Shown here in pieces: positions 37,664 through 46,929 of a stretch of 64,000 bases of DNA. Positions within the stretch are counted from its first letter, which is position 1, and every line of letters begins with the position of its first letter. A program made the position numbers and the translations under genes. The DNA is taken from contig NZ_JAEHFJ010000001.1 of assembly GCF_016406085.1 (NCBI RefSeq), positions 558,001 through 622,000 on the forward strand. The letters run 5' to 3'. The notes below the pieces were generated by a model. That model was not told the DNA's origin. It searched no databases and saw only the letters and a list, made by a program, of their open reading frames with translations. This DNA comes from Aureibaculum flavum. GTDB lineage: Bacteria; Bacteroidota; Bacteroidia; Flavobacteriales; Flavobacteriaceae.

Positions 37664-40099
37664 ATGTTTAAAAATTATTTAAAAATAGCATGGCGAAGTT
37701 TGCAAAAACACAAGCTCTTCGCAGCAATTAACATTGTTGGATTGGCCATTGGCCTAAGTGCATCTTTTGTAATTGGAGCTATCATTTATTACGATTTTAC
37801 TTTTGATAAATTTCATTCCGATGGCGATCGTATATACCGTATTACAAGCGATTTTTATTCTCCAGATGGAACCTTTTATAATCCAGGCGTAGCGGTTCCC
37901 TTAGGAACCACTTTAAAGGAAAACACACCCGGTTTAGATGTTGTTGCTCCAATTTTCACAACTTATCCGCTTCACATTAAAAACGTTGATGACGACAAAC
38001 TATTTAAAAATCCAAAATTTGTAATTTATACTGATGGTGATTATTTTAAGTTGTTTAACTACAAGTGGCTTGCTGGTTCTCAATTATCTGTATTAGAAAA
38101 CCCTAATGAATTGGTGTTGACGGAAAACAGGGCAAGGAAATATTTTCCAAATACTGAACTGAATGATATTATTGGTAAAGACCTTATTTATAACGATACC
38201 ATTCCCGTTAAATTAACGGGTATAGTTGCTAATTTTGAAGAACGTACAGATATGGTTTTTGAAGAATTTATTTCTCTCAAAACAGCGAATCAATCGGACA
38301 TGACCAGTTCAATAAAAGATAGCAATTGGAACAACACAAACTCCGCATCGCAATTGTTTGTTAAACTATCAAAAAACACAAAACTTAGTAATGTCCAATT
38401 GGTATTAGACCAACTTGCCGTGGATCACAAAGATCCAGATGAAGCCGCCTTTGGACAAGATAGAAAATTCCATTTACAACCATTGAGCGACTTACATTTT
38501 AATACAAATTATTACACTTTTGATTTTAGTGAAGGACAAGCAAGTAAGTCTGTTTTGATGAATTTAGCTTACATCGCTTTATTTTTACTTTTACTAGCTT
38601 GTATTAATTTCATCAATTTAAATACTGCCCAAGCAACACAACGGGCAAAAGAAATTGGAATTCGAAAAACATTAGGGAGCTCTAAAAAACAATTAATTAT
38701 TCAATTTTTAAGTGAGACTTTTTTACTTACAATCTTTGCGGCTCTGGTTTCATTATTCCTTTCATTTTGGCTGTTACAAGTATTTTCTGACTATATACCT
38801 AAAGGGATCAGTTTTGAATTATTTTCAGATCCATTAATTATAGTATTGATGCTTCTGTTATTAATCGTAATCACTTTTTTGTCAGGCTTCTACCCTGCTC
38901 TGGTCCTATCACAATTCAAACCTATAGCCGTTTTAAAAAGTCAAATTTCACATAAAAGTGACAACGCTTCATTACGAAAATACTTAACTGTATTTCAGTT
39001 TGTTATTGCACAAATTTTCATTATTGCGACCCTCCTCGTAAGCAAACAAATTCACTTTTTGACTTCAAAAGACATGGGTTTTAAAACAGAAGCAGTGGCT
39101 TCTATTAGAACTCCATGGGAAAGTCCTGAGATAGAAAAACGCAAGTTATTATCGAATAAAATTAAGGCACTACCAATGATACAAGCTGTAAGTTTAAGCG
39201 GTAATACACCGGCTTCCTTCAGCACAAGCTCAACCAATGCCACATTTACTAATGGGGAAACGCAAATTAATACACCTTTACAGTTATTATATGGCGATCA
39301 AAACTATTTAAAATTATATGACATTGAAATTTTGGCTGGTAGAAACCAATTGAATGACAGTATAAGTGAGTATGTTATTAATGAAGCATATATGAAAAAA
39401 TTGGGGTTTGAAAATCCACTTGACGCTTTAAATAAATCTGTTAAAACTGGAGATGAATCACATCTCATTGTTGGCGTAATGAAAGATTTTAATCAACGAT
39501 CATTAAAAACGGGAATAGAACCAATGGCATTTTTGGGAGCAAATGTGTCACGTTTTAACACCATTCATTTTTCCTTTCTGACTAAAAATTCTGATAAATG
39601 GTCACAAAGTATTTCTGACATGGAAAATGTTTGGAAATCTATATATCCCGATTCGGAGTTCAAATTGACTTTTATGGATGAAACCATAAAACGTTTTTAC
39701 AAACAAGAACAGAAAACATCCGTTTTATTAAACTGGGCAACCGGATTATCTATTTTAATAAGCTGCTTAGGATTATTAGGTTTAGTTATTCACACTACAC
39801 AACGAAGAACCAAAGAAATTGGTATAAGAAAAGTATTGGGAGCATCACTAACCCAATTGAACTTTTTATTATGTAAAGAATTTATACTCCTTGTAATTAT
39901 AGCATTTGCAATTGCTGCACCTGTTGCTTGGTATGGTTTACACAACTGGCTAGAAGGCTTTACTTACAAAACGAGTATGAGTTGGTGGGTGTTTTTAATA
40001 AGTGGGGTCATTATGATTTTAGTTGCGATCCTCATCATGAGTATTAAAACTTTATCAGCTGCTAATAGTAATCCTGTAGAAAGTTTAAAAACAGAATAA
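37664..40099 (+). CDS. FtsX/MacB-type ABC permease 7 of 8
   Basis: An 811-residue double-FtsX permease, the longest copy. Coupling segments are AKEIGIRKTLGSSKKQL and TKEIGIRKVLGASLTQL, both canonical. The tail is NPVESLKTE. The helix before the second coupling segment reads SILISCLGLLGLVIHTTQRR, where siblings have GLFGL. The start lies 11 bp after the stop of permease 6, and permease 8 starts 9 bp after its own stop, so permeases 6-8 are tightly coupled in translation. Confidence 0.9.
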   Translation: MFKNYLKIAWRSLQKHKLFAAINIVGLAIGLSASFVIGAIIYYDFTFDKFHSDGDRIYRITSDFYSPDGTFYNPGVAVPLGTTLKENTPGLDVVAPIFTTYPLHIKNVDDDKLFKNPKFVIYTDGDYFKLFNYKWLAGSQLSVLENPNELVLTENRARKYFPNTELNDIIGKDLIYNDTIPVKLTGIVANFEERTDMVFEEFISLKTANQSDMTSSIKDSNWNNTNSASQLFVKLSKNTKLSNVQLVLDQLAVDHKDPDEAAFGQDRKFHLQPLSDLHFNTNYYTFDFSEGQASKSVLMNLAYIALFLLLLACINFINLNTAQATQRAKEIGIRKTLGSSKKQLIIQFLSETFLLTIFAALVSLFLSFWLLQVFSDYIPKGISFELFSDPLIIVLMLLLLIVITFLSGFYPALVLSQFKPIAVLKSQISHKSDNASLRKYLTVFQFVIAQIFIIATLLVSKQIHFLTSKDMGFKTEAVASIRTPWESPEIEKRKLLSNKIKALPMIQAVSLSGNTPASFSTSSTNATFTNGETQINTPLQLLYGDQNYLKLYDIEILAGRNQLNDSISEYVINEAYMKKLGFENPLDALNKSVKTGDESHLIVGVMKDFNQRSLKTGIEPMAFLGANVSRFNTIHFSFLTKNSDKWSQSISDMENVWKSIYPDSEFKLTFMDETIKRFYKQEQKTSVLLNWATGLSILISCLGLLGLVIHTTQRRTKEIGIRKVLGASLTQLNFLLCKEFILLVIIAFAIAAPVAWYGLHNWLEGFTYKTSMSWWVFLISGVIMILVAILIMSIKTLSAANSNPVESLKTE

Positions 40100-40108
40100 A
40101 AAAATATT

Positions 40109-42529
40109 ATGTACAAACTATACTTTAAAATTGCATTACGATACTTACTTAAAAACAAGCTGTATTCGTTTATCAACATTGCTGGCTTAGCCATTGGTAT
40201 TGCCTCCTTTATACTCATCATGCTTTACGTAAATTACGAAATGAGTTATGACAAGTTTGAGGGGTCAGAGAATGTATATCGCGTCTTTATGGATGCCAAA
40301 GAAGGAGATACTTTCGAGCCTTCAGATGCACAAACTGCAAATCTTATTGGCCCAACTTTAAAACGGGAATTCCCTGAAGTTAAAGAGCAAGTTCGATTGT
40401 ATCGTTTTGAAAAGATTACTTTTAAAAGAGGCGAAAAAGTATTTGAATCCAACAAAGGGGCATTGGCAGATGCTACCTATTTTAAAATTTTCAACTATCC
40501 TTTATTAAAAGGGGCAAAAGAAACTGCTTTAGCAACTCCCAATACTATCGTGTTAACCAAAGATTTCTCAAAAAAAATATTTGGAAATGAAGATCCTATA
40601 GATAAAACCATTTCTGCCTTTTACAATGGAGAAGAAGTACTATTAACAGTTAAAGGTATTCTAAAAAACATACCCGATAACACCCATATGAAAACCAATT
40701 TTTTTATCTCTATGGAGACTTTTGCAAATTGGTGGGCATCAGATGATCAGGTAGCACCAAACTGGGGACATTGCAATTTTTTCACCTATTTAAATGTGGA
40801 TAAGAAAGCGAACTACAGCTTACTTAAAAATAAGGTAATTGCCTCTGACTTTGAAGATGACCCCGATGAAAGGTACAATATAGAACCTCTGGAAAGCATT
40901 CACTTGTATTCAGATAAACCTTATGAAGCTGAAGCGAATGGCAGTCTCAGCAGAATTAAATTTCTGACTGCAATTGCGTTTATAATTCTCGTTTTATCAT
41001 GGCTTAATTATGTGAACCTTTCTACTACAAAATCGTTAGAAAGAGCAAAAGAAGTAGGTATTCGTAAAGTTGCGGGTGCACAAAGAATACAACTCATTTT
41101 TCAATCTTTATCTGAATCGATCATTCTAAATTGTATTGCCATTGTACTAGCTGTCGTATTAACGATTTTTATGCTTTCTGTTTACAATAGTGTAACGGGT
41201 AGCCAATTAATATTACAATCTTCAATGATTACTCAGTTTTTACCTATTATCGGGATTCTTGTATTAGGTATAGTACTTGCTGGATTATATCCTGCAATTT
41301 TACTAAGTGGCTACTCCCCTTCTAAGGCTTTAAAAGGCAAAGTAAGAACATCGGCTAGCGGTTTAAATATTCGTAAAGGGTTGATTATTCTCCAATTTAT
41401 GGCCACCATTATATTGTTGATTGGCACCATAGTCGTAACGAAACAAATTGATTTTTTACAAAAACAACCCATTGGAGCCAATTTGAATGAAACCATTAGT
41501 TTTCAAGGCGAATTTCTTTCTCAATTATCCGACTCGTTGGTCAAAGACAAATACAAAACACTTGAAAATGAACTAAAAGCATTTCCATTTGTAACTGCCG
41601 TTGCCAGAACACAAACGTATCCCGGTGGAGGTTTTGACGAATTAAATTCTTTCGTTGGTCTTACCTACCCTAATGGAACCGAAGACAGCAGGAAAACCTT
41701 TTACGGCTATGCCACACAACCTGAATATTTTGATTTATTAGATATCAAGTTTCTTGGCGGAAGTACTTTCACTAATAATGCAGCGGGTCAAAGTAGATCA
41801 ATCATTATTAATGAATCCGCAATGCGAGAAATGGAAATTGCAACGCCAAGTGAGGCCATTGGGAAGGTTGCCACATTCTTCGGTATCAATTGGACAATTT
41901 CTGGTGTAGTAGAAAACTATCATCATTTTGGATTGAAAAGCTCAGTGTTACCAATGATTATAATACATGATACAAGCAGTAATAATTTATTAGTAAAATT
42001 TAATAACAAGCTGTCTTCTAATTCAGGTTATACGGCGGCTATTACTGATATTGAAAATAAATGGAAACAAGTTTTTCCGCAAAGCACTTTTAATTATACT
42101 TTTTTAGACAAGAAGTTTGAAGCACAATACAATGAAGATAAAAAGTTCAGCTCTGCCTTTCAAATTTTCACTATTCTTGCTATCTTAATTGCTTCCATGG
42201 GGCTTTTTGGATTGACCTCTTATACGTGTATACAGCGTAAAAAAGAAATAGGGATCCGTAAAGTAAATGGTGCAACTATTGGTCAAATACTAAAATTGTT
42301 AAATCAAGATTTCGTAAAATGGGTTGGAATTGCATTTATAATCGCCGTACCAATTTCGTATTATGCCATGAACAAATGGTTGGAAGGTTTTGCTTTTAAA
42401 ACAACCATCAGTTGGTGGATATTTGCCTTAGCAGGAATTTCCGCACTTTTGATTGCTTTACTAACCGTTAGTTGGCAAAGTTTTAGAGCAGCAGTGGCCA
42501 ATCCTGTCGAAGCTTTGAAGGATGAATAA
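40109..42529 (+). CDS. FtsX/MacB-type ABC permease 8 of 8
   Basis: An 806-residue double-FtsX permease. It departs from its siblings in small ways: the N-terminus reads MYKLYFKIALRYLLKNK where most have KIAWRNL; the first helix set has LSWLNYVNLSTTKS where the others have ACINFxNLSTA; coupling segments are AKEVGIRKVAGAQRIQL and KKEIGIRKVNGATIGQI; and the tail is NPVEALKDE. It is probably the most diverged copy. The second ATPase gene follows after 59 bp with a short hairpin repeat between, which suggests that permease 8 and that ATPase evolved as a pair. Confidence 0.9.
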   Translation: MYKLYFKIALRYLLKNKLYSFINIAGLAIGIASFILIMLYVNYEMSYDKFEGSENVYRVFMDAKEGDTFEPSDAQTANLIGPTLKREFPEVKEQVRLYRFEKITFKRGEKVFESNKGALADATYFKIFNYPLLKGAKETALATPNTIVLTKDFSKKIFGNEDPIDKTISAFYNGEEVLLTVKGILKNIPDNTHMKTNFFISMETFANWWASDDQVAPNWGHCNFFTYLNVDKKANYSLLKNKVIASDFEDDPDERYNIEPLESIHLYSDKPYEAEANGSLSRIKFLTAIAFIILVLSWLNYVNLSTTKSLERAKEVGIRKVAGAQRIQLIFQSLSESIILNCIAIVLAVVLTIFMLSVYNSVTGSQLILQSSMITQFLPIIGILVLGIVLAGLYPAILLSGYSPSKALKGKVRTSASGLNIRKGLIILQFMATIILLIGTIVVTKQIDFLQKQPIGANLNETISFQGEFLSQLSDSLVKDKYKTLENELKAFPFVTAVARTQTYPGGGFDELNSFVGLTYPNGTEDSRKTFYGYATQPEYFDLLDIKFLGGSTFTNNAAGQSRSIIINESAMREMEIATPSEAIGKVATFFGINWTISGVVENYHHFGLKSSVLPMIIIHDTSSNNLLVKFNNKLSSNSGYTAAITDIENKWKQVFPQSTFNYTFLDKKFEAQYNEDKKFSSAFQIFTILAILIASMGLFGLTSYTCIQRKKEIGIRKVNGATIGQILKLLNQDFVKWVGIAFIIAVPISYYAMNKWLEGFAFKTTISWWIFALAGISALLIALLTVSWQSFRAAVANPVEALKDE

Positions 42530-42550
42530 AATTCACGAAAATAAAACAGA

Positions 42551-42576
42551 TTTCTCATATTTCGAGATGACATAAA
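42551..42576. repeat. Short hairpin repeat, GAGATGACATAAA type
   Basis: TCTC (42553-42556) pairs with GAGA (42564-42567), followed by TGACATAAA. It has the same tail as the hairpins at 25067 and 35204 and lies 13 bp before the second ATPase ATG. Confidence 0.45.
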
Positions 42577-42588
42577 AAAGATAAAACA

Positions 42589-43251
42589 ATGCTACTACAA
42601 CTAAACAAAATTTTTAAATGGGTAAATTCAGGAGGACAACGCGTCTTCTTGCTAAAAGATTTCAACTTAGAAGTTGAAGAAGGAGAATTCATTTCTATAA
42701 TGGGACCATCGGGTTCGGGTAAATCTACATTGCTTAATATTATTGGAATGTTAGACAATTTTGATGAAGGTGAATACAACTTTATGGATGAATCAGTACA
42801 TACATTAAAGGAAAAACACCGAGCGAACTTATACAAACAGTACATTGGTTTTGTTTTTCAAGCCTATCATTTAATTGATGAATTGACTGTTTATGAAAAC
42901 TTAGAAATGCCCTTATTGTATAAAAAAATAAGTAGTTCTGAACGCAAAGCTCTTGTTGCTGATATGCTAGACCGATTTAATATTGTGGGTAAACAAAAAT
43001 TATTTCCTATGCAGTTAAGTGGTGGTCAACAACAATTGGTTGGTGTTGCCCGTGCATTAATAGGGAGTCCGAAATTGATATTAGCTGATGAACCTACAGG
43101 AAATTTGAACTCCAAACAAGGAGAAGAAATTATGGAAATTTTTAAGCAATTAAATAAAGAAGGGGTAACCATTATTCAAGTAACACATTCTGAAAAAAAT
43201 GCAGCATACGGTTCTCGAATTATTAATTTATTGGATGGTAGAATGGTTTAG
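42589..43251 (+). CDS. Second MacB/LolD-type ATP-binding protein, slightly non-canonical
   Basis: A 220-residue ATPase with Walker A GPSGSGKST, Q loop FVFQAYHL, Walker B LILADEPTGN and switch histidine QVTHS. Two positions depart from the first ATPase: the signature ends LSGGQQQL instead of LSGGQQQR, and the D loop reads GNLNS instead of GNLDS. The core catalytic residues (Lys of Walker A, Glu of Walker B, His of the switch) are intact, so it is probably active. It closes the second permease operon. Permeases 5-8 are its likely partners. Confidence 0.9.
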   Translation: MLLQLNKIFKWVNSGGQRVFLLKDFNLEVEEGEFISIMGPSGSGKSTLLNIIGMLDNFDEGEYNFMDESVHTLKEKHRANLYKQYIGFVFQAYHLIDELTVYENLEMPLLYKKISSSERKALVADMLDRFNIVGKQKLFPMQLSGGQQQLVGVARALIGSPKLILADEPTGNLNSKQGEEIMEIFKQLNKEGVTIIQVTHSEKNAAYGSRIINLLDGRMV

Positions 43252-43438
43252 GTTATTGTGAAATAAGTTGTTCAATAAGTAGATTTCAACTTTAGCCTGT
43301 CTTAAGCGAAGTCGTAAGATTCAACCTAACATTCAGATACCCCACTTTGTCAGATAAAAAGCGTCGGGAGACGAATTTTGGTTAAAAAAGTAAAAATACA
43401 CTATGGGATCAGATAATATATATAACCCAAATACAACT

Positions 43439-43855
43439 CTAAATTAACCCAACTTTACGTTTCCAATCTTCAAAGAATTTAGGAGCAGTTAAAGCCAAGT
43501 CACCATTATCATCTGTAAAAACCTGAATGGTTTCACCCATACAGACAATCTTACCTTCGGGATTAAATATTTTATAGGTGAAGATCATTTTTGCCGCTGG
43601 TGAATCTACAAAAGTGGTTTCTATGGTAGCAATATCACCATATTTTAACGGTAATTTATGCTCACAAGAAGATTTTACTATCGGGGTTGCAAAACCATTT
43701 GCTTTTACATCTAAATATGAAATACCATGTGACCTTCCGAATGCCTCTCTACCGTCTTCAAAATAGGTAATATAATTACCATGCCATACAATACCAAGGG
43801 GATCTGTTTCATTAAACCGAATGCGTATTTCTGACGTGTAAGTTATTTTTTTCAT
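43439..43855 (-). CDS. Acyl-CoA/acyl-ACP thioesterase, 4HBT hot-dog family
   Basis: A 138-residue hot-dog thioesterase. The 4-hydroxybenzoyl-CoA thioesterase signature is present: NETDPLGIVWHGNYITYFE (about residues 14-32), with the catalytic Asp in TDPLG and the substrate-facing helix beginning at YITYFEDGR. It is the last gene of the right-hand pigment operon. In flexirubin and aryl-polyene clusters such an enzyme may release misprimed chains or the final acid from ACP. The 187 bases between it and the convergent ATPase gene (43252-43438) show only a weak CGTC/GACG hairpin. Confidence 0.88.
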   Translation of the reverse strand: MKKITYTSEIRIRFNETDPLGIVWHGNYITYFEDGREAFGRSHGISYLDVKANGFATPIVKSSCEHKLPLKYGDIATIETTFVDSPAAKMIFTYKIFNPEGKIVCMGETIQVFTDDNGDLALTAPKFFEDWKRKVGLI

Positions 43856-43877
43856 TGACTAATGGATTGCAGCAAAT

Positions 43878-44252
43878 TTAATACATTTTATTTTCGTTTG
43901 CTGAAGTTTTAGGTATTTGCTGAATAGCATCCCAGTGTTCAACAATTTTTGCGTTGGCATCAAATCTAAAAAAATCCATGGTAACGTACGCATCATTATC
44001 AGGCCATATTTGATGTGTATGTAATGCAACCAAATCATTTTCAGAGATTACGCGAACAAATTCAATTGATTTCTCAGGATATTCTTTTTGCATACGTTCA
44101 AAATATTCTATAAAACCCTCCGTGCCATTTGCCACATCAGGATTATGTTGAATGTATGTTGCCCCTACATATAATTCTATAGCTTTTCTTGGATTACCTT
44201 CGTATGCCATTTTGTAAAACGCTACCGCATTTTCTTTCATTTTTTCTTTCAT
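43878..44252 (-). CDS. SnoaL-like / NTF2-fold protein
   Basis: A 124-residue cone-shaped alpha+beta protein of the SnoaL/NTF2 superfamily: N-terminal helices (AFYKMAYEGNPRKAI), then the strand motif YIQHNPDVANGTEGF and the end IVEHWDAIQQIP, both typical of SnoaL-like domains. Members are cyclases, isomerases or binding proteins; this one has no clear catalytic residue pair that I can assign. It starts 22 bp before the thioesterase gene and is in the same direction. It may be a recent addition to the operon, because it is not an obvious part of polyene chemistry. Confidence 0.8.
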   Translation of the reverse strand: MKEKMKENAVAFYKMAYEGNPRKAIELYVGATYIQHNPDVANGTEGFIEYFERMQKEYPEKSIEFVRVISENDLVALHTHQIWPDNDAYVTMDFFRFDANAKIVEHWDAIQQIPKTSANENKMY

Positions 44253-44260
44253 AAGATAGT

Positions 44261-44863
44261 TTAATATTTATATTTCGTTTCAAAATAAATCTGACCATTC
44301 AATGGTGTGGAAGTATGGATAGAATATTCATCCTCAACTCTTATTTTTTGAATTTCAAATATTTTGTCACTTGTAATTTCATTCCTATATTTTATTGGAA
44401 CTACTTTTATTATTCCAAAAAGATAATTATCTCCTCCTCGACAAGTTGTTGCGATATGCAATTCCGTAGGTACAAAGTTTAATTCGTATATCATTTCACC
44501 TTCCTCATTATAAAATTTCCAGATTCCAGATCGGTAATAATTAAAAGACCTACATGGACCAGAAGTACAACATCCAATATAAGATCCTAGGCGATAATCA
44601 CCCTCCATTTTTAAATGTCCATTTTTGTAGTATTCTTTCCAAAAACCAACTTTTAAATCGCTGACTCCATATTTACTCACAGCAACAGCTCCAAAGCCAA
44701 CGATTGTATCATTAAGCTTAAATTCAACTAAAGAATCTCTTACTGGAAGTCCATTAATGAGTTCTCCATATAATTTATCATCAGAAATATGAATAGCATC
44801 TTCTTGACCAAAGAAAGATTGATATTGAAATATAACAAGTAATATGTATAATATTTTTTTCAT
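44261..44863 (-). CDS. Exported MORN/YwqK-like repeat protein
   Basis: A 200-residue protein with a signal peptide (to about residue 19, SFFGQ) and a YwqK/MORN-type repeat pattern: GFWKEYYKNGHLKMEGDY and GIWKFYNEEGEMIYELNF. Between the repeats lies a cysteine-rich insert (GCCTSGPCRSF), and another cysteine occurs in TTCRGG. Family members are common exported proteins in Bacteroidota and their function is unknown. It lies between the SnoaL-like gene (8 bp) and the ABC-2 permease gene (27 bp). A link to the pigment is not supported by sequence. Confidence 0.75.
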   Translation of the reverse strand: MKKILYILLVIFQYQSFFGQEDAIHISDDKLYGELINGLPVRDSLVEFKLNDTIVGFGAVAVSKYGVSDLKVGFWKEYYKNGHLKMEGDYRLGSYIGCCTSGPCRSFNYYRSGIWKFYNEEGEMIYELNFVPTELHIATTCRGGDNYLFGIIKVVPIKYRNEITSDKIFEIQKIRVEDEYSIHTSTPLNGQIYFETKYKY

Positions 44864-44890
44864 TGTAAACTTTCGGAAATTTTACTAAAA

Positions 44891-46180
44891 TCAAACTGCC
44901 CGCTTGCTTTTATCATACCATACCGAAATTCCTACGGTTATGATAAAAAACAATAATAACAATCCAATATCCGGTAAAATTTCTAAAATTCCACCATTAC
45001 GAAGTAGCACATCATAAAAAGCATTTAATCCCCAATTCATTGGTGAAATATTTGATATGATTTGCATAAAATTAGGCATTAAAAATACAGGTACCCAAAC
45101 ACCGCCAATAGCGGCTAAAATAACAACCATTGTTGCTCCTAGCGGAGCTGACTGTTCTGGTGTGGTTGATAATGTGCCTAATAAAATACCAAAACCAATC
45201 GCTGCCAATCCTGAAAATAAAGCAACTACAAACAAGGTGAAAAAGTTAGAACCAACTTCTAGAGCATGTAAACCTAACATTGGTAATACATATACACCCA
45301 CTGCCAACATTAATAAAAACTGCACTAAACAGACTATCAAATAGGTAATGGATTTTCCACCCAGCACGGTTAAGTACGAAACTGGATTTGTACGTAACCG
45401 CACAAACGTACCTTGATTTTTTTCTTTTACAATATTGATAGATAGTGGAATGACAATAAAAAATATGGCAAAAAGCGTCCACGCAGGCACATTGTGTTGT
45501 GTAGAATTGGGTAAGGTTACCCCTTGCCCCTCTTTAGGATTTATTTCTTTAAATGAAACGAAATTATTTTCAGTCAATAATGGATTTTCTTCATTGGGTC
45601 CTCCCTCACTTAATTCCGCTTGAAAAGCTTCATAAATAGATTTTGATTCTATTCTAGAAATCATTTTATCTATGTTGCTCATTACTGCATTTTTAAATGA
45701 TTTTTGAACAGCAGGGTCGAAATACAATTTGATTTCTTTATTTAAGATAACCTCATCGGCAGCTTTAGGCTCATCATCTACGCCAAATTCGCTAAGAATT
45801 TTGGCCACATTTTGATTTACTTTTTTATCTAAGTCGGCACTTAAATTTTGTGGAATAATTACAGCAAGTTGATATATTCCTTTCAACACAGCTGTCTTTG
45901 CAGTTTCTTCTGTAAAATTATTTTCCGCTTGTTTGGTAACAATTTCAAAGGCATCACTTTTGTTCAGATTTTCTAAAATGGTAGCTGAAATGGCTCCATT
46001 ATCTTGATCTACAAAAAGAATGGGAATTTTAGCATCATTTATCGTTTTAAACGAACTATCTTGAATTAAAGTAATGGTGATTATCAACACCAACGGCATG
46101 ACAAAAAGAATAACCAAACCACCCAAATCTCTTGATAAGAGTAACATTTCTTTATATGTAGAACTGATCAGTTTACGCAT
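44891..46180 (-). CDS. ABC-2 type permease (ABC2_membrane_3), pigment cluster exporter
   Basis: A 429-residue permease: one helix at about 21-39, a large extracytoplasmic domain (about 40-225), then five C-terminal helices (about 232-425) with the family motif around KEKNQGTFVRLRTNPVS and GVWVPVFLMP. This is the YhaP/DrrB-like architecture. It overlaps the ATPase gene by 8 bp (46173-46180), so the two form one transporter. ABC-2 exporters often move lipids, polyketides or glycans. Here pigment or precursor export is the likely job. It is one of two exporters in the pigment cluster, the other being the MMPL fusion. Confidence 0.9.
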   Translation of the reverse strand: MRKLISSTYKEMLLLSRDLGGLVILFVMPLVLIITITLIQDSSFKTINDAKIPILFVDQDNGAISATILENLNKSDAFEIVTKQAENNFTEETAKTAVLKGIYQLAVIIPQNLSADLDKKVNQNVAKILSEFGVDDEPKAADEVILNKEIKLYFDPAVQKSFKNAVMSNIDKMISRIESKSIYEAFQAELSEGGPNEENPLLTENNFVSFKEINPKEGQGVTLPNSTQHNVPAWTLFAIFFIVIPLSINIVKEKNQGTFVRLRTNPVSYLTVLGGKSITYLIVCLVQFLLMLAVGVYVLPMLGLHALEVGSNFFTLFVVALFSGLAAIGFGILLGTLSTTPEQSAPLGATMVVILAAIGGVWVPVFLMPNFMQIISNISPMNWGLNAFYDVLLRNGGILEILPDIGLLLLFFIITVGISVWYDKSKRAV

Positions 46181-46928
46181 AATCTCTTAAAGCCTCACCT
46201 GTTAATTGAATAAATACATCTTCTAAATTCTGAGCATCATTTGTGTTGTCGATAAGCTCTTTTGGAGTCCCTGAAGTAACAATTGTACCACTATCAATTA
46301 TAGAAACTTGCGTACAAAAAGTTTCCGCCTCATTTAAATGATGCGATGTATAAACGATTGTAGTACCATTAGCATTTAACATTTTTAAATGCTCAATAAT
46401 TACATTCTTTGATTGTACATCTACGCCTACTGTGGGCTCGTCTAAAAATAATATTTCTGGTTTATGTAAAATACCTGCTATTAGATTTACACGTCTTTTC
46501 ATACCTCCAGAAAAAGTGCTCACTTTTTTATTCTTAAATTTTGAAAGTCCTAAATGCTCTAAGCTTTCAACTACTTTAGTTTTTAAATCAGGTCCCGACA
46601 ATCCATACATTGCACCGAAATACATCAAATTCTCATAAGCAGTTAGCGTAGGATATAAGGCATATTCTTGTGGAACAACACCAATAGCCTGCTTAATATT
46701 TTTAGCATTTTCTTTAAATGAGAGTCCGTTAATCTTGATCTTTCCAGCCGTTGGTTTTAGCAAACCACACAACATAGAAATCAACGTGGTTTTACCAGCT
46801 CCATTCGGACCTAATAAACCATAAATTTCACCTTTTTCAATGTCTAAATCCAAGTGATGAATGGAGTAATTATCCGCTCCTTTATATTTTTTGGAAACAG
46901 TATCGATTTGAATAACAGCGTCAGTCAT
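46173..46928 (-). CDS. ABC transporter ATP-binding protein, partner of the ABC-2 permease
   Basis: A 251-residue ATPase of the CcmA/DrrA type: Walker A GPNGAGKTT, Q loop VVPQEYALY, signature FSGGMKRR, Walker B ILFLDEPTVGVD and the switch histidine in YTSHH. The C-terminal extension (IQLTGEALRDYA) is typical of drug or lipid exporters. It overlaps the permease gene by 8 bp and follows the BtrH-like gene after 1 bp. Distinct from the MacB-type ATPases at 21049 and 42589. Confidence 0.93.
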   Translation of the reverse strand: MTDAVIQIDTVSKKYKGADNYSIHHLDLDIEKGEIYGLLGPNGAGKTTLISMLCGLLKPTAGKIKINGLSFKENAKNIKQAIGVVPQEYALYPTLTAYENLMYFGAMYGLSGPDLKTKVVESLEHLGLSKFKNKKVSTFSGGMKRRVNLIAGILHKPEILFLDEPTVGVDVQSKNVIIEHLKMLNANGTTIVYTSHHLNEAETFCTQVSIIDSGTIVTSGTPKELIDNTNDAQNLEDVFIQLTGEALRDYA

Positions 46929-46929
46929 T

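Noticed and set aside
43370-43395. Terminator between the second ATPase and the thioesterase genes
   Set aside because: The CGTC/GACG stem is only four base pairs with a T run of four, too weak to call.
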